The notes beneath the pieces were generated by a model. The model was not told where the DNA came from and did not search any database. It saw only the letters and a list, made by a program, of their open reading frames with translations. Below are positions 35,101-44,512 of a DNA stretch of 64,000 bases, piece by piece; the stretch's first letter is position 1, and each line of letters starts with the position of its first letter. Source of the stretch: an uncultured Roseiflexaceae bacterium (GTDB lineage: Bacteria; Chloroflexota; Chloroflexia; Chloroflexales; Roseiflexaceae); assembly GCA_937988885.1 (NCBI GenBank), contig CALKHR010000164.1, positions 70,597-134,596 on the forward strand. The letters are read 5' to 3'. A program made the translations under genes and the position numbers.

Positions 35101-35743
35101 TTTCTCCCATATCAACACAATCAAGCCCATTTCCCCAGCGGCAGCGACGTAGATGTTTTTGATGCCCCCAAATTGCGTAAAAATACGCCGATTGATCCGC
35201 TTAATTACCTCTAGGCGCGGCACACTCCGTGCTATATGCACAGATAACGGCCACCAACCAGCACCCTGACACAGGAACAACACATTTCACCTTCAGAGCA
35301 ACGTGCTCGCCCCCGCGATGCCTGATGGCAGGAGGCTCGACGAGCCGTTGTTGCGATGTACTCCCCGCTCCACCCATTGCAATACTCACTACCATCGCAG
35401 CGGAAGATATCTATTCGAACAGGTTAGAGATTACATATTGTTTACAAAATAATGTATGTCTTGATACATCTATTTATAGCTCATTGCAATGCAGAATATT
35501 GGGATTGTTAACAATCATCACTCTTTTTGACTCGAAACATGATGATATATGTTGATAGCATGTTTGATTACATGATGTGAAGGGATAACATGTCGGATGG
35601 GACGTTTGAAGGATTTTGATGCGGAGAAAGGATGCTCTAAACGTGTGGACATGAGATGAGAGTTGTTGTTTATTTTACGAGATACTCGCTATTTTATGGG
35701 TTTATCTAGTTTGCTATTTCTATGAGCATATTCTTAGAAATCC
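35101..35743. other. Long non-coding region with an AT-rich half
   Basis: No gene is supported. 35101-35400 has overlapping minus-strand frames (for example one containing RRIFTQFGGIKNIYVAAAGEM) with no ribosome site or recognised domain; it might be a decayed gene. From about 35400 to 35760 the sequence turns visibly AT-rich. It contains the palindromes CATTGCAATG and GATTGTTAACAATC (35503-35516) and a repeated ACATGATG. It lies directly upstream of the strong prkA promoter. Confidence 0.5.
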
Positions 35744-35772
35744 TTGACGCTCACTCTAGACGTTGTTATAAT
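35744..35772 (+). promoter_or_regulatory. Near-consensus promoter of prkA-yhbH-spoVR
   Basis: TTGACG (35744-35749), a 17-bp spacer and TATAAT (35767-35772). This is the best sigma70-type promoter seen in the window, about 285 bp upstream of the prkA start. Confidence 0.8.
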
Positions 35773-35779
35773 ACGATTA

Positions 35780-36060
35780 CCTGGAATCCCAGGCATTTCC
35801 TCAAATCAGCTCCCTGAGATCTAAAGTTGTATATGTGGTGCCAATAAGCGGAACGATGCCGTTCGCCGCTGTTTACTCGATCACCCGACACCACAATCAG
35901 GTCATTACCTACCAGTTGTAACCAACCACAAGGACCGTCGCACGTTACCAAGATCGCCCAACGTATTGCGGAGTTATCCGTTGATACAGTGATCGTTCCA
36001 TTCATATGCAGGGCCGTTTGGTTGCTGCTGTGTGTGGGTACCAACCAGGAGGAGCATCAA
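35780..36060 (+). promoter_or_regulatory. Long structured 5' leader of prkA
   Basis: About 280 nt separate the promoter from the prkA AGGAGG and ATG. The leader can fold: an outer stem TGTGGTG (35834-35840) with CACCACA (35889-35895) encloses a hairpin AGCG-GAACG / CGTTC-CGCT with loop ATGC (35847-35870, 2-nt bulge). A minus-strand frame across the same stretch is not supported as a gene. Known riboswitch classes were not recognised. Confidence 0.5.
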
Positions 36061-38136
36061 ATGTCAATCCAAACTGGCGCGTCATGGCTTCAGCTTATGA
36101 CCGACCTCCAGGATCAGAAGCGCTTCCAAGAACTTAACTGGACGGGCACGTTTGCCGACTACCTAGACATCGTATCGCAGGATCCAAAGGTCACTCGGAA
36201 TGCCTTTCAGCGCATTTACGATATGATCATGCAGTATGGCTATGAGGAATTTACCGATGCCAAAAAGCGTTTGATACGCTACAAATTCTTTGGGGATATG
36301 TCCTTTGACCAGGACGATGCGATCTTTGGTCTCGAGATCCCGCTGATGCGGCTTGTCAACTTCTTCAAGGCTGCGGCACAGGGCTACGGCACCGAGAAGC
36401 GCGTGCTGTTGTTGCATGGCCCCGTCGGTTCGTCGAAATCGACGATCGTGCGCCGTCTGAAGAAAGGTCTGGAGCACTACTCGCGTACTGATGAGGGCGC
36501 CCTCTACACGTTCGACTGGTATCTGGGCGAGATCTCCAACGGCTTCACGCCATCGTCGCTCAAGGAGGCAGATTGGGAGCCCTGCCCCATGCACGAGGAG
36601 CCGCTGCATCTGATCCCTGTCGAACAGCGAGCCACGTTCCTGCAGCACTTCAACGCCGATCGCCCCGAGGAGGAACACATTCGCATTGTGGGCGATCTCT
36701 GCCCAGCCTGCCGTTACAACTTCCGCGACCTGATGCTACGCTACAGCGGCGATTGGGGCAAGGTGATCCAGCATGTGCGCGTGCGTCGCCTGATCTTCTC
36801 GGAGCAGGATCGCGTCGGTATCGGCACCTTCCAGCCCAAAGACGAGAAGAACCAGGACTCAACGGAGCTTACGGGCGATATCAACTACCGCAAGATCGCG
36901 CTCTATGGCTCGGATTCTGATCCACGGGCCTTCAACTTCGATGGTGAGTTCAATATCGCCAACCGTGGCATCATCGAGTTTATCGAGATGCTCAAGCTCG
37001 ATGTGGCCTTCCTCTACGATCTGTTGGGCGCATCGCAGGAGCATAAGATCAAGTCGAAGAAGTTCGCGCAGACCGATATCGACGAGGTGATCATCGGGCA
37101 CACCAACGAGCCGGAGTACCGCCGCCTGGAGAACAACGAGTTCATGGAGGCGCTGAAGGACCGCACGGTGCGCATCGATATCCCCTACATCACGCGGTTG
37201 CGCGACGAGATCAAGATCTACGCCCGCGACTTCAACCGCAAGAAGGTGCGCGTACACATCGCTCCGCATACGCTTGAGGTGGCCGCGATGTGGGCGGTGC
37301 TGACACGCTTGGAGGAGCCTAAGAAGGCCAACCTGACGCTGTTGCAGAAGCTCAAGCTATACGATGGTAAGACGCTGCCGGGCTTCACCGAGGATAACAT
37401 CAAGGAACTGCGCAAAGAGGCCGCGCACGAGGGTATGAGCGGTATTTCACCCCGCTATATCCAAGACAAAATCTCGAACGCCTTGGTCAACTACCAGGAG
37501 GATGGCTACATCAACCCCTTCATGGTGCTGACCGAGCTCGAAAGCGGCTTGAAGAACCACGCGCTTGTGACTTCTGAGGAGGACCGCAAGCGCTACCGCG
37601 ACTTGCTCTCGGTGGTGCGCGAGGAGTACACCGAGATCGTGAAGAACGAGGTGCAGCGCGCGATCTCCGCCGACGAGGAGGCGATCAAGCGGCTGTGTGG
37701 CAACTACATCGACAACATCAAAGCCTACACGCAGCGCGAGAAGGTGCGCAACAAGTTCACTGGGCAGTACGAGGAGCCCGATGAGCGGCTGATGCGCTCG
37801 ATCGAGGAGAAGATCGATATCCCCGAGAGCCGCAAAGATGACTTCCGGCGCGAGATTATGAACTACATCGGCGCGCTGGCCATCGAGGGCAAGACCTTCG
37901 ATTACAAGACCAACGAGCGTTTGCACAAGGCGCTTGAGTTGAAGTTGTTTGAGGATCAGAAGGATTCGATCAAGCTCACGTCGCTGGTCTCGCGGGTGAT
38001 CGATAAGGATACGCAAGAGAAGATCGACGTGGTCAAGTCGCGTCTGATCCGCGATTTCGGCTACAACGAGCAGAGTGCCACCGATGTCTTGAACTACGTC
38101 GCTAGCATTTTTGCTCGTGGCGATACGAAAAATTAG
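36061..38136 (+). CDS. prkA: PrkA-family serine protein kinase
   Basis: 691 residues. The PrkA AAA domain occupies about 20-420, with Walker [22 protein letters not shown] near residue 118, a Cys-containing stretch ([14 protein letters not shown] near 215) and the segment [13 protein letters not shown] near 300. The C-terminal domain (about 430-690) resembles the eukaryotic-kinase-like region (IGGLxxx-type [19 protein letters not shown]). E. coli YeaG and Bacillus PrkA are stress or starvation ATPase/kinases acting with YeaH/YhbH and SpoVR. All three genes are consecutive here. ATG 36061 follows AGGAGG with good spacing; an upstream in-frame start at 35989 would place coding sequence in the leader. 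Confidence 0.95.
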   Translation: MSIQTGASWLQLMTDLQDQKRFQELNWTGTFADYLDIVSQDPKVTRNAFQRIYDMIMQYGYEEFTDAKKRLIRYKFFGDMSFDQDDAIFGLEIPLMRLVNFFKAAAQGYGTEKRVLLLHGPVGSSKSTIVRRLKKGLEHYSRTDEGALYTFDWYLGEISNGFTPSSLKEADWEPCPMHEEPLHLIPVEQRATFLQHFNADRPEEEHIRIVGDLCPACRYNFRDLMLRYSGDWGKVIQHVRVRRLIFSEQDRVGIGTFQPKDEKNQDSTELTGDINYRKIALYGSDSDPRAFNFDGEFNIANRGIIEFIEMLKLDVAFLYDLLGASQEHKIKSKKFAQTDIDEVIIGHTNEPEYRRLENNEFMEALKDRTVRIDIPYITRLRDEIKIYARDFNRKKVRVHIAPHTLEVAAMWAVLTRLEEPKKANLTLLQKLKLYDGKTLPGFTEDNIKELRKEAAHEGMSGISPRYIQDKISNALVNYQEDGYINPFMVLTELESGLKNHALVTSEEDRKRYRDLLSVVREEYTEIVKNEVQRAISADEEAIKRLCGNYIDNIKAYTQREKVRNKFTGQYEEPDERLMRSIEEKIDIPESRKDDFRREIMNYIGALAIEGKTFDYKTNERLHKALELKLFEDQKDSIKLTSLVSRVIDKDTQEKIDVVKSRLIRDFGYNEQSATDVLNYVASIFARGDTKN

Positions 38137-38218
38137 AGTTCAGGGGTAGTGTGATGGCTCCTGGCGTGGTGCTGATCACCTAGGAGCCACAACTCTACCT
38201 CCTGCGAAGGCGATAGCT

Positions 38219-39328
38219 ATGTCGATCAAACGCGCTGAACGCGATCTGAACCGCTTCCGCCAGATTGTGCGGGGCAAAATCAAAAAAGATCTGCGCAAAT
38301 ATATGTCGCAAGGCGAGATGATCGGTCGGCAAGGGCGTAAGTACGTTTCCATCCCCATGCCACAGATCGATATCCCCCAATTTCGCTATGGTGCGAAACA
38401 GGGTGGCGGCGTGGGCCAGGGCGATGGCGAGGTCGGCGACCCGATCGGTCAGGGCGAGCCTCAACCCGGTAGCGGCGAAGCCGGCTCGGAACCGGGCCAG
38501 CACGTAATCGAGGTGGACGTTTCGCTCGAAGAACTGGCGCAGATCCTGGGAGAGGAACTTCAACTGCCGAATATCGAGCCGCGCGGTCGGAAAAATATTA
38601 TCTCGAAGAAGGATAAATACTCTGGGATTCGGCGGGTCGGTCCGGACTCGCTGCGCCATTTCAAGCGCAGTTATCGCGAGGCGCTCAAGCGCCAAGTGAT
38701 GTCGGGCGAGTACAACCCCACTAACCCGGTGGTGATGCCGATCCGTGAGGATATGCGCTATCGCTCCTGGAAAGAGACGCTGATGCCCGAATCGAACGCG
38801 GTCATCATCTACATGATGGATGTGTCGGGTTCGATGGGCACCGAGCAGAAGGAGTTGGTGCGCATCACGGCTTTTTGGATCGAGACGTGGCTGCGCTCGC
38901 AGTACAAGGAGATCGAGATCCGCTATGTGGTCCACGACGCCGCCGCAAAAGAGGTCGATCAGGAGACGTTCTACCATATTCGCGAGGGCGGCGGCACCAA
39001 GATCTCTTCGGCCTATAAGTTATGTCAGAAGCTGATTGATGAGCAGTTTCCGCCCGACGAGTGGAATATTTACCCGTTCCACTTCTCCGATGGCGATAAC
39101 TGGGGCGGCGGCGATACGCGCGAGTGCGTGGAGCTGCTGCGCACGCAGTTGCTGCCCAAGGTGAATCAGTTCTGTTACGGCCAAGTGCGCTCGCTGTATG
39201 GCTCGGGCCGCTTCGCCCACGATTTAGAGGAGTATCTGGGCAACGAGGAGTCGTTGGTCGTTTCGGAGATCACCGATCGCGATGATATCTATGATGCGAT
39301 CAAGGATTTCCTTGGCAAAGGCAAATAG
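38219..39328 (+). CDS. yhbH: YhbH/YeaH-family protein (DUF444)
   Basis: 369 residues. The basic N-terminus ([27 protein letters not shown]) is followed by a Gly/Gln-rich low-complexity stretch (about 60-100, [15 protein letters not shown]). The von Willebrand A-like domain contains the MIDAS-type [17 protein letters not shown] near 200 and [15 protein letters not shown] near 290. Partners are PrkA and SpoVR; Bacillus YhbH affects sporulation and E. coli YeaH nitrogen-starvation survival. The gene is 82 bp after prkA and 52 bp before spoVR, with GAAGG before its ATG. Confidence 0.93.
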   Translation: MSIKRAERDLNRFRQIVRGKIKKDLRKYMSQGEMIGRQGRKYVSIPMPQIDIPQFRYGAKQGGGVGQGDGEVGDPIGQGEPQPGSGEAGSEPGQHVIEVDVSLEELAQILGEELQLPNIEPRGRKNIISKKDKYSGIRRVGPDSLRHFKRSYREALKRQVMSGEYNPTNPVVMPIREDMRYRSWKETLMPESNAVIIYMMDVSGSMGTEQKELVRITAFWIETWLRSQYKEIEIRYVVHDAAAKEVDQETFYHIREGGGTKISSAYKLCQKLIDEQFPPDEWNIYPFHFSDGDNWGGGDTRECVELLRTQLLPKVNQFCYGQVRSLYGSGRFAHDLEEYLGNEESLVVSEITDRDDIYDAIKDFLGKGK

Positions 39329-39380
39329 TGACTGAGTGTGTGTTGTGCCTCCATAGCGCACACTCGGCAATAGAGATGCT

Positions 39381-40877
39381 ATGAAAAGTACACGTTTGCC
39401 CCCCGAGCTACAGGCCGCCTGGGAAGAGATCGAAGGGTATGCCCGTGAGGCGGGATTAGACTTTTTCCCGATTATCTACGAGGTGCTCGATTACCGCACG
39501 CTCTACGAAACTGCCGCGCTGGGTGGCTTCCCCACGCGCTACCCGCACTGGCGTTTCGGTATGGAATACGATCAGTTGCTCAAGGGCCACGTGTGGCTCG
39601 GCTCGACGATCTACGAGATGGTCATCAACACGAATCCATCGTATGCGTACCTGCTGGAAGGCAATGAAATGGTGACGCAGAAGATGGTGATGGCCCACGT
39701 CGCGGCGCACGTCGATTTCTTCAAGAACAATATGTGGTTCGCCCATACGAACCGCAAGATGCTCGATGAGATGGCGAATCACGCGGCGCGCATCCAACGC
39801 TTGATCGATCGGTACGGCTACGAGCAGATCGAGGATTTCATCGATACGTGTCTGTCGCTCGATAACCTGATCGATTACCACGCGCCGTACATCAAGCGGC
39901 CCGAGGCGCAGACGCCGCAGCCGATCATCGATAACGAAGTGCTCGAGACGGTCGAGGGGCTGCGTGTTGAGCGCGGGTATATGAAGGATTACATTAACCC
40001 GCCCGAGTTTCTTGAGCAGCAACGCCGACGGTTGGAGGAGGAGCGCCAACGCCAACGCCATTTCCCCGAGCACCCTCAGAAGGATATTTTGCTGTTTCTG
40101 CTGAACTACGCCCCACTGGAGCGCTGGCAGCACACCATCCTCGAAGTGATCCGCGATGAGGCGTATTATTTCGCGCCCCAAGGCATGACGAAGATCTTGA
40201 ACGAGGGCTGGGCTAGTTTCTTCCACTCCGAGATTATGACGAAACGGGCCATGCGCGATAACGAGGTGATCGATTTCGCAGATCATCACTCCGGCGTGGT
40301 GGCGACGCAGCCGGGTCGCTTGAACCCGTACAAGTTGGGCTTGGAGCTGCTGCGCGATATCGAGGACCGTTGGAATAAGGGCAAGTTCGGCAAGGAGTAC
40401 GAGGAGTGCCAGGATATCGCCGAGAAGCGCAATTGGGATAAGCAGTTGGGCTTGGGTCGCCAGAAGATCTTCGAAGTGCGGCGGCTCTACAACGATGTGA
40501 CGTTCATCGACGAGTTCCTGACGCCCGAGTTCGCGATGGAGCAAAAGCTCTTCACCTTCCGCTACAACCGCGACACCGATCTGTACGAGATCGCCTCGCG
40601 GGAGTTTAAGGAGATCAAAGAGAAGTTGCTGTTTCGGCTAACGAACTTCGGGCAGCCGTTTATCTATGTAGAGGACGGCAATTACAACAACCGTGGTGAG
40701 TTGTATTTGCGCCACCGCCACGAGGGCGTCGACCTGAAGATGGATTACGCCCGCGATACGATGCGCAATATCCATAAGCTCTGGACGCGCCCGGTTCATT
40801 TGGAGACAGTGGTGGACGAGAAACGGCGCCTGATTTCGTTCGATGGTCGGGAGTTTAGCGAGCGTAAGCTCGATTAG
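39381..40877 (+). CDS. spoVR: SpoVR family protein
   Basis: 498 residues, the usual length of SpoVR/YcgB. Characteristic segments are [34 protein letters not shown] text near residue 30, [13 protein letters not shown] near 80, [17 protein letters not shown] near 100, [14 protein letters not shown] near 275 and [18 protein letters not shown] near 250. The family is found in sporulating and non-sporulating bacteria and is linked to PrkA-dependent stress physiology; the biochemical activity is unknown. No other sporulation gene is present in the window, so the name should not be read as evidence of endospores. Confidence 0.95.
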   Translation: MKSTRLPPELQAAWEEIEGYAREAGLDFFPIIYEVLDYRTLYETAALGGFPTRYPHWRFGMEYDQLLKGHVWLGSTIYEMVINTNPSYAYLLEGNEMVTQKMVMAHVAAHVDFFKNNMWFAHTNRKMLDEMANHAARIQRLIDRYGYEQIEDFIDTCLSLDNLIDYHAPYIKRPEAQTPQPIIDNEVLETVEGLRVERGYMKDYINPPEFLEQQRRRLEEERQRQRHFPEHPQKDILLFLLNYAPLERWQHTILEVIRDEAYYFAPQGMTKILNEGWASFFHSEIMTKRAMRDNEVIDFADHHSGVVATQPGRLNPYKLGLELLRDIEDRWNKGKFGKEYEECQDIAEKRNWDKQLGLGRQKIFEVRRLYNDVTFIDEFLTPEFAMEQKLFTFRYNRDTDLYEIASREFKEIKEKLLFRLTNFGQPFIYVEDGNYNNRGELYLRHRHEGVDLKMDYARDTMRNIHKLWTRPVHLETVVDEKRRLISFDGREFSERKLD

Positions 40878-40962
40878 CGCTCAAGAACTGGCTTGAGTGC
40901 AGCGATCATGGTCAGCCGCTTCACAACAACGTTAGCGCTGGCCACCCACAAGGAGTGAACCG

Positions 40963-41490
40963 ATGATACTTGGAAAACAGGTCATCGAGCAGTTGCAGCA
41001 GGTGGCCTCCAATGCTGATGTGTTGGCTGGTCTACCGCGCATCGAGGGTGAGACGCTGATGTTGCTCGGTGAGGGTAAGATTCAAGCCGAGGTGTATTTC
41101 GCTGATCACGACCGCTATAGTTTGGCGTTACGTTCGTTAAAAGTGTCGTTGGGCGAGCCGTGCGATGGCGACTTGCAGGGCTCGTTGAGCAATTGTGCGG
41201 CTGCGATCGTGCGCCATTTGAGCTACCTCGAAGAGCCGCTGGCCGTGTGGGAGCTTGAGGGCCGCGAGGGGATCGCGCAGTTGCGCTCGGCCCCGCCGCT
41301 GCGCGATGGCGACACAGTGACGTACTGGGATGTCCAGGTGCAACTCGGCCAGCAGCGCAGCATTGAGGTGCGGCGGTGCCGCTGGGAGCCTGGCATGCCC
41401 GAGCGCGAAGTGATGCTCTACCCGGCGACGTTCGCGTTGGTGGGGCGCTTGGTCGATAGTTTGAGCGCTGCGCTTGAGGAGCTTGACTAG
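40963..41490 (+). CDS. Conserved-looking protein of unknown function downstream of spoVR
   Basis: 175 residues from ATG 40963, 85 bp after spoVR, with AAGGAGTGA before it and a terminator after it, so it could be the last gene of the stress operon. It begins with a helical stretch (MILGKQVIEQLQQVASN), then alternating strands (IQAEVYFADHDRYSLALRSLKVSL, TVTYWDVQVQLGQQRSIEVRRCRW) and a C-terminal helix (LVGRLVDSLSAALEEL). There is no signal peptide, membrane segment or known catalytic motif. I do not recognise the family. It might be an accessory protein of PrkA/YhbH/SpoVR; that rests on position alone. Confidence 0.7.
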   Translation: MILGKQVIEQLQQVASNADVLAGLPRIEGETLMLLGEGKIQAEVYFADHDRYSLALRSLKVSLGEPCDGDLQGSLSNCAAAIVRHLSYLEEPLAVWELEGREGIAQLRSAPPLRDGDTVTYWDVQVQLGQQRSIEVRRCRWEPGMPEREVMLYPATFALVGRLVDSLSAALEELD

Positions 41491-41521
41491 CAGCGCGTTG
41501 ACAGATGCTTGGGATACGAAC

Positions 41522-41549
41522 GGGGGTGGTCACACCACCCCTGTTTTTG
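41522..41549 (+). terminator. Terminator ending the prkA cluster
   Basis: GGGGGTGGT (41522-41530), loop CAC, ACCACCCCT and then GTTTTTGTTTG. Confidence 0.85.
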
Positions 41550-41694
41550 TTTGTTCGTTTCAGAACGGTTATACTGATGGCCGATGTTCAGAGCTACACG
41601 TTGTGCTACAGTTGCCCTGTGGCGTGCGATGCTCCAAGATGTTGCGCAACAGAAAGCGCTGTGCCTTGTACGGGCGCGGTCGAGGCTGCGATAG

Positions 41695-42555
41695 ATGAGT
41701 GAAGCGAATCGATTGACGGTGGGCCAGGCGTTGGCTTGGGCGACTGAGGAGTTGCGCCCAACTAGCCCGACGGCGCGGTTGGATGCCGAGTTGTTGCTGG
41801 CGTATGTGTGCGGCTGGTCGCGGGCGCGCCTGCTGGCCGAGATGCGGATGCCGCTGGCCGAGGAGCACGAGACGGCGTTCCGTACACTGGTGGCTCGTCG
41901 CGCGGCCCTGGAGCCGATCGCCTACCTGTTGGGGGTGCGCGAGTTCTTCGGGTTGGAGTTTGAGGTGGAGCCGGGCGTGTTGGTGCCGCGCCCCGAGACG
42001 GAGTTGCTGGTGGAGGCGGCGCTGCGGTGGTTGCGCGACCACGCGGATGCGCCGCAGCCACTTGTGGCCGATATCGGCACGGGGACGGGGTGCATCGCGG
42101 TTGCGGTGGCGGCTAACGCCCCGCAAGCACGGCTGTACGCGGTCGATCTCTCGCCCGATGCGTTGCGGGTGGCGCGGCGGAATATCGAGCGGCACGGCTT
42201 GACCGAGCGGGTGCTGTTGTTGGAAGGCGATCTGCTCGATGCGCTGCCCGAGCCAGTCGATCTGTTGCTGAGCAACCCGCCGTACACCATCCTGAGCGAG
42301 ATCGACGAGGGGGTGCGCCTGCACGAGCCGCATTTGGCGCTGGACGGCGGCCCCGATGGCCTGGATGTGTATCGTCGGCTGTTGGCGGCAGCCCCCACGT
42401 GGGTGCGGCCCGGCGGCGCGGTGATGCTGGAGATCGGCGTGTGGCAGGCGGCGGATGTGCGCAAGTTGGCATTGGCGGCGTTCCCGGCGGCGCAGGTGAT
42501 GGTGCAGCAGGATTTGGCGGGGCGCGATCGGGTGGTGCTGATCGAGGGAGTGTAG
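41695..42555 (+). CDS. prmC: Peptide chain release factor N5-glutamine methyltransferase
   Basis: 286 residues. The N-terminal helical substrate-binding domain (about 1-80, TVGQALAWATEEL) precedes the SAM-dependent methyltransferase. It has the linker YLLGVREFFGLEFEVEPGVLVPRPETELL, motif I VADIGTGTGCIAVAVA near 122, and the catalytic NPPY in LLLSNPPYTILSE near 197. PrmC methylates the GGQ glutamine of RF1 and RF2. prfA, often its neighbour, is not adjacent. No strong Shine-Dalgarno precedes the ATG at 41695. Confidence 0.93.
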   Translation: MSEANRLTVGQALAWATEELRPTSPTARLDAELLLAYVCGWSRARLLAEMRMPLAEEHETAFRTLVARRAALEPIAYLLGVREFFGLEFEVEPGVLVPRPETELLVEAALRWLRDHADAPQPLVADIGTGTGCIAVAVAANAPQARLYAVDLSPDALRVARRNIERHGLTERVLLLEGDLLDALPEPVDLLLSNPPYTILSEIDEGVRLHEPHLALDGGPDGLDVYRRLLAAAPTWVRPGGAVMLEIGVWQAADVRKLALAAFPAAQVMVQQDLAGRDRVVLIEGV

Positions 42556-42658
42556 GCAGTGAGCGCACTGTGATTGGACATTGAGTTGTTGAGCAGCCTG
42601 TTGGGCGTTTCATGAGGAAGTTGGCACAACGTGGCTGATACTAACGAAGGAGAAGTAC

Positions 42659-43477
42659 GTGTCATACCGGTTATTAGCGCTTGATGTTGATGGTACGTTG
42701 GTCAACGATGATCTGGTGATTCGTCCCGCAGTGGCGGCGGCGGTGCGGGCAGCCCGCGCGCAGGGTGTGCGGGTGGTGCTGGCGACCGGGCGCTCGGCTG
42801 GCTCGGCGATGCTGGTGGCGCAGCAGTTGGAGATCGCAGAGCCGATCATCTGCTATCAGGGCGGCATGGTCTACGATCCGGTGGCCCGCCGCACCGTGAT
42901 GCATATGACCATGGAGCCGGAATCGACGGCAGAGGCCGTGCAGATGCTGATCGACGATGGCATCTTCGTGGTGGCGTACGTCGATGAGCGCCTGTGCATC
43001 TGGGAGAATCGCCCCGAGATGGAGATGTACCTGCGCTGGCATCCCGAGGGCACCGAGGTGGTGGTTGCGCCCGATCTGGCCAATTATGTGCGCGAGTTCC
43101 CGCCGATCAAGCTGCTGATCATCGCTGAACCTGAGATGTTGGCCCAACAACTCGCGCGTTTGAGCGCGCATTTCGAGGGGCGTTTGGCGGTGTTCCGCAC
43201 CCACGCGCTGTTCGGAGAGCTGACCTCGTTGAACATCAGCAAAGGAACGGCGTTACAGGCGTTGACCAAGCAGTTGGGCATCCCCCGCGAGCAGGTGGTG
43301 GCGATCGGCGATCAGGAGAACGACATGACGATGGTGCGCTGGGCGGGCTTGGGCCTGGCGATGGGCAATGCGATCCCGGCGCTGAAAGAGGTGGCGGATG
43401 CGGTGGTGCCCTCAGTGGAGGAGGACGGCGTGGCTTGGGCGATCGAGCAGTACGTGTTGAAAAACGTACCGCGCTAA
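42659..43477 (+). CDS. Cof-type HAD-superfamily hydrolase
   Basis: 272 residues, HAD subfamily IIB. Motif I is LALDVDGTLVNDD (Asp9 nucleophile by family), motif II VLATGRSAGSAM near 41, the Lys of motif III lies in NISKGTALQALTKQLG near 190, and motif IV is AIGDQENDMTMVRWAG near 215. A cap domain (about 85-180) lies between. Family members dephosphorylate sugar phosphates, pyridoxal phosphate or flavin precursors; the substrate is not assignable. The start is GTG 42659, with AAGGAG upstream. Confidence 0.9.
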   Translation: MSYRLLALDVDGTLVNDDLVIRPAVAAAVRAARAQGVRVVLATGRSAGSAMLVAQQLEIAEPIICYQGGMVYDPVARRTVMHMTMEPESTAEAVQMLIDDGIFVVAYVDERLCIWENRPEMEMYLRWHPEGTEVVVAPDLANYVREFPPIKLLIIAEPEMLAQQLARLSAHFEGRLAVFRTHALFGELTSLNISKGTALQALTKQLGIPREQVVAIGDQENDMTMVRWAGLGLAMGNAIPALKEVADAVVPSVEEDGVAWAIEQYVLKNVPR

Positions 43478-43497
43478 AAATGTTAGGATATGGGTTT

Positions 43498-43530
43498 GCG
43501 GGGATTGTGATGCGCAATTCCCGCTTTTTT
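43498..43530 (+). terminator. Terminator after the Cof hydrolase
   Basis: GCGGGGATTG (43498-43507) and CAATTCCCGC (43515-43524), 7-nt loop, followed by TTTTTT. Confidence 0.85.
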
Positions 43531-43560
43531 GTGGTCGGGGGAGAAGTAAAAAATTGGGTA

Positions 43561-43589
43561 TTGCATCGCATGAACCCATCGGCTATAAT
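43561..43589 (+). promoter_or_regulatory. Plus-strand promoter facing the rpmB 3' end
   Basis: TTGCAT (43561-43566), a 17-bp spacer and TATAAT (43584-43589). No plus-strand gene begins before 44084, so a transcript from here would cross rpmB in antisense. Confidence 0.5.
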
Positions 43590-43621
43590 GTCGAACACCT
43601 TGATGTGGATCGCTTGTCACT

Positions 43622-43665
43622 GAGAAAAAAACCGGCCAGGACCCCTATTCTTGGAATCCTGGCCG
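43622..43665 (-). terminator. Terminator of rpmB
   Basis: CGGCCAGGA (43633-43641) pairs with TCCTGGCCG across a 15-nt loop; on the minus strand it is followed by a run of T (TTTTTTT from the AAAAAAA at 43625-43631). Confidence 0.8.
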
Positions 43666-43696
43666 ATGGGCAGTGCTGCGATCGCAATGTCGTTGG

Positions 43697-43882
43697 TTAG
43701 CGAGCCTTCGACAGGGTGCGGATGCAGCGGGTGCAGAGCTTGGCCTGCACTTGAATGCCACCATCAAACGTCAATGTCGTCTTCTGGATGTTCGGCTTCC
43801 AGGAGCGGCGGGTACGATTTTTAGCGTGGCTAACATTATTTCCGAACGAGGGTTTTTTGCCACAAATCTGGCATTTCGCCAT
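43697..43882 (-). CDS. rpmB: 50S ribosomal protein L28
   Basis: 61 residues starting [22 protein letters not shown], with [16 protein letters not shown] and the C-terminal [11 protein letters not shown]. The paired CxxC motifs near each end mark the zinc-binding (C+) form of L28. ATG 43882 follows AGGAGG; the frame extends upstream to 43960 without a better start. A possible extended -10 (TGGTATATT on the minus strand, 43945-43953) lies about 60 bp upstream. rpmB next to asp23-fakA and recG recalls the Bacillus rpmB-yloU-yloV-recG region, but here rpmB is divergent. Confidence 0.95.
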   Translation of the reverse strand: MAKCQICGKKPSFGNNVSHAKNRTRRSWKPNIQKTTLTFDGGIQVQAKLCTRCIRTLSKAR

Positions 43883-44083
43883 CTTAAACCTCCTCGGCAG
43901 TGACCGAGCTGTTTTGCGTGATCTTCCAAACACACTGATCGAAGAATATACCATATTCAAGCTCGATTAGCAACTTAGGCGTTTCAAGCGCGTTTGGCTG
44001 ATCTACAGCACGTCGTGGTGATGGAGAACACGGGCTTTGAGGGTTTGGCGATGTCGGTGTGGATGAATAGAGGAGTTTTGCTG

Positions 44084-44461
44084 ATGAGTGAGCAGCCAAA
44101 TCAGCGACTGATGCCAATGGGGAAGATCGAGGTTGCGCCCCGCGCGATCGCCACAATTGCGGCACAGGCGGTGGGGCAATCCTACGGTGTGGTTGGCATG
44201 GCGCCTTCGTCGTTGGCGCAAGGTGTTGCGATGGTGCTGCGACAGGCCGATGCCCATAAGGGTGTGGCTGTGCGTATCAGCGATACCACAATTACTATTG
44301 ACCTTTACGTGATTTTAGAATATGGTACACGCTTGGCCGAAGTTGCACGGAATGTGCAAGAGAATGTACGCTATGCTGTGGAACAGGCGATCGGTATGCC
44401 TGTGGCGCAGGTGAATGTGCGAATTCAAGGCTTGCGTTCGAACGATGCAGTTGTGAAGTAG
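44084..44461 (+). CDS. Asp23/Gls24 family (YloU-like) protein
   Basis: 125 residues. The domain runs from GKIEVAPRAIATIAAQAVGQSYGVVGM through GVAVRISDTTITIDLYVILEYGTRLAEVARNVQENVRYAVEQAIGMPVAQVNVRIQGL, the Asp23 core. Such small proteins are associated with envelope stress and often lie immediately upstream of fakA/yloV, as here (51 bp). No signal peptide is present. ATG 44084 follows AGAGGAG; the frame is open from 43994, but that segment (residues 1-30) has no family counterpart. Confidence 0.9.
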   Translation: MSEQPNQRLMPMGKIEVAPRAIATIAAQAVGQSYGVVGMAPSSLAQGVAMVLRQADAHKGVAVRISDTTITIDLYVILEYGTRLAEVARNVQENVRYAVEQAIGMPVAQVNVRIQGLRSNDAVVK

Positions 44462-44512
44462 TACCGTATGCGAGCCGTTCGCTGCGGTGTTCTGGGAATT
44501 TGAGTAGGTATT

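Noticed and set aside
35053..35395. Two overlapping minus-strand frames after accA
   Set aside because: No ribosome sites, no recognised domain, and the frames overlap; at most a decayed gene.
35766..36044. Minus-strand 92-residue frame across the prkA leader
   Set aside because: It lies opposite a strong promoter and leader, has no Shine-Dalgarno and no recognisable family.
36061..40877. prkA-yhbH-spoVR as evidence of endospore formation
   Set aside because: The trio is common in non-sporulating bacteria and no other sporulation gene is present.
41505..41702. Cys-rich small frame before prmC
   Set aside because: It runs through the terminator of the upstream gene and has no ribosome site or conserved pattern.
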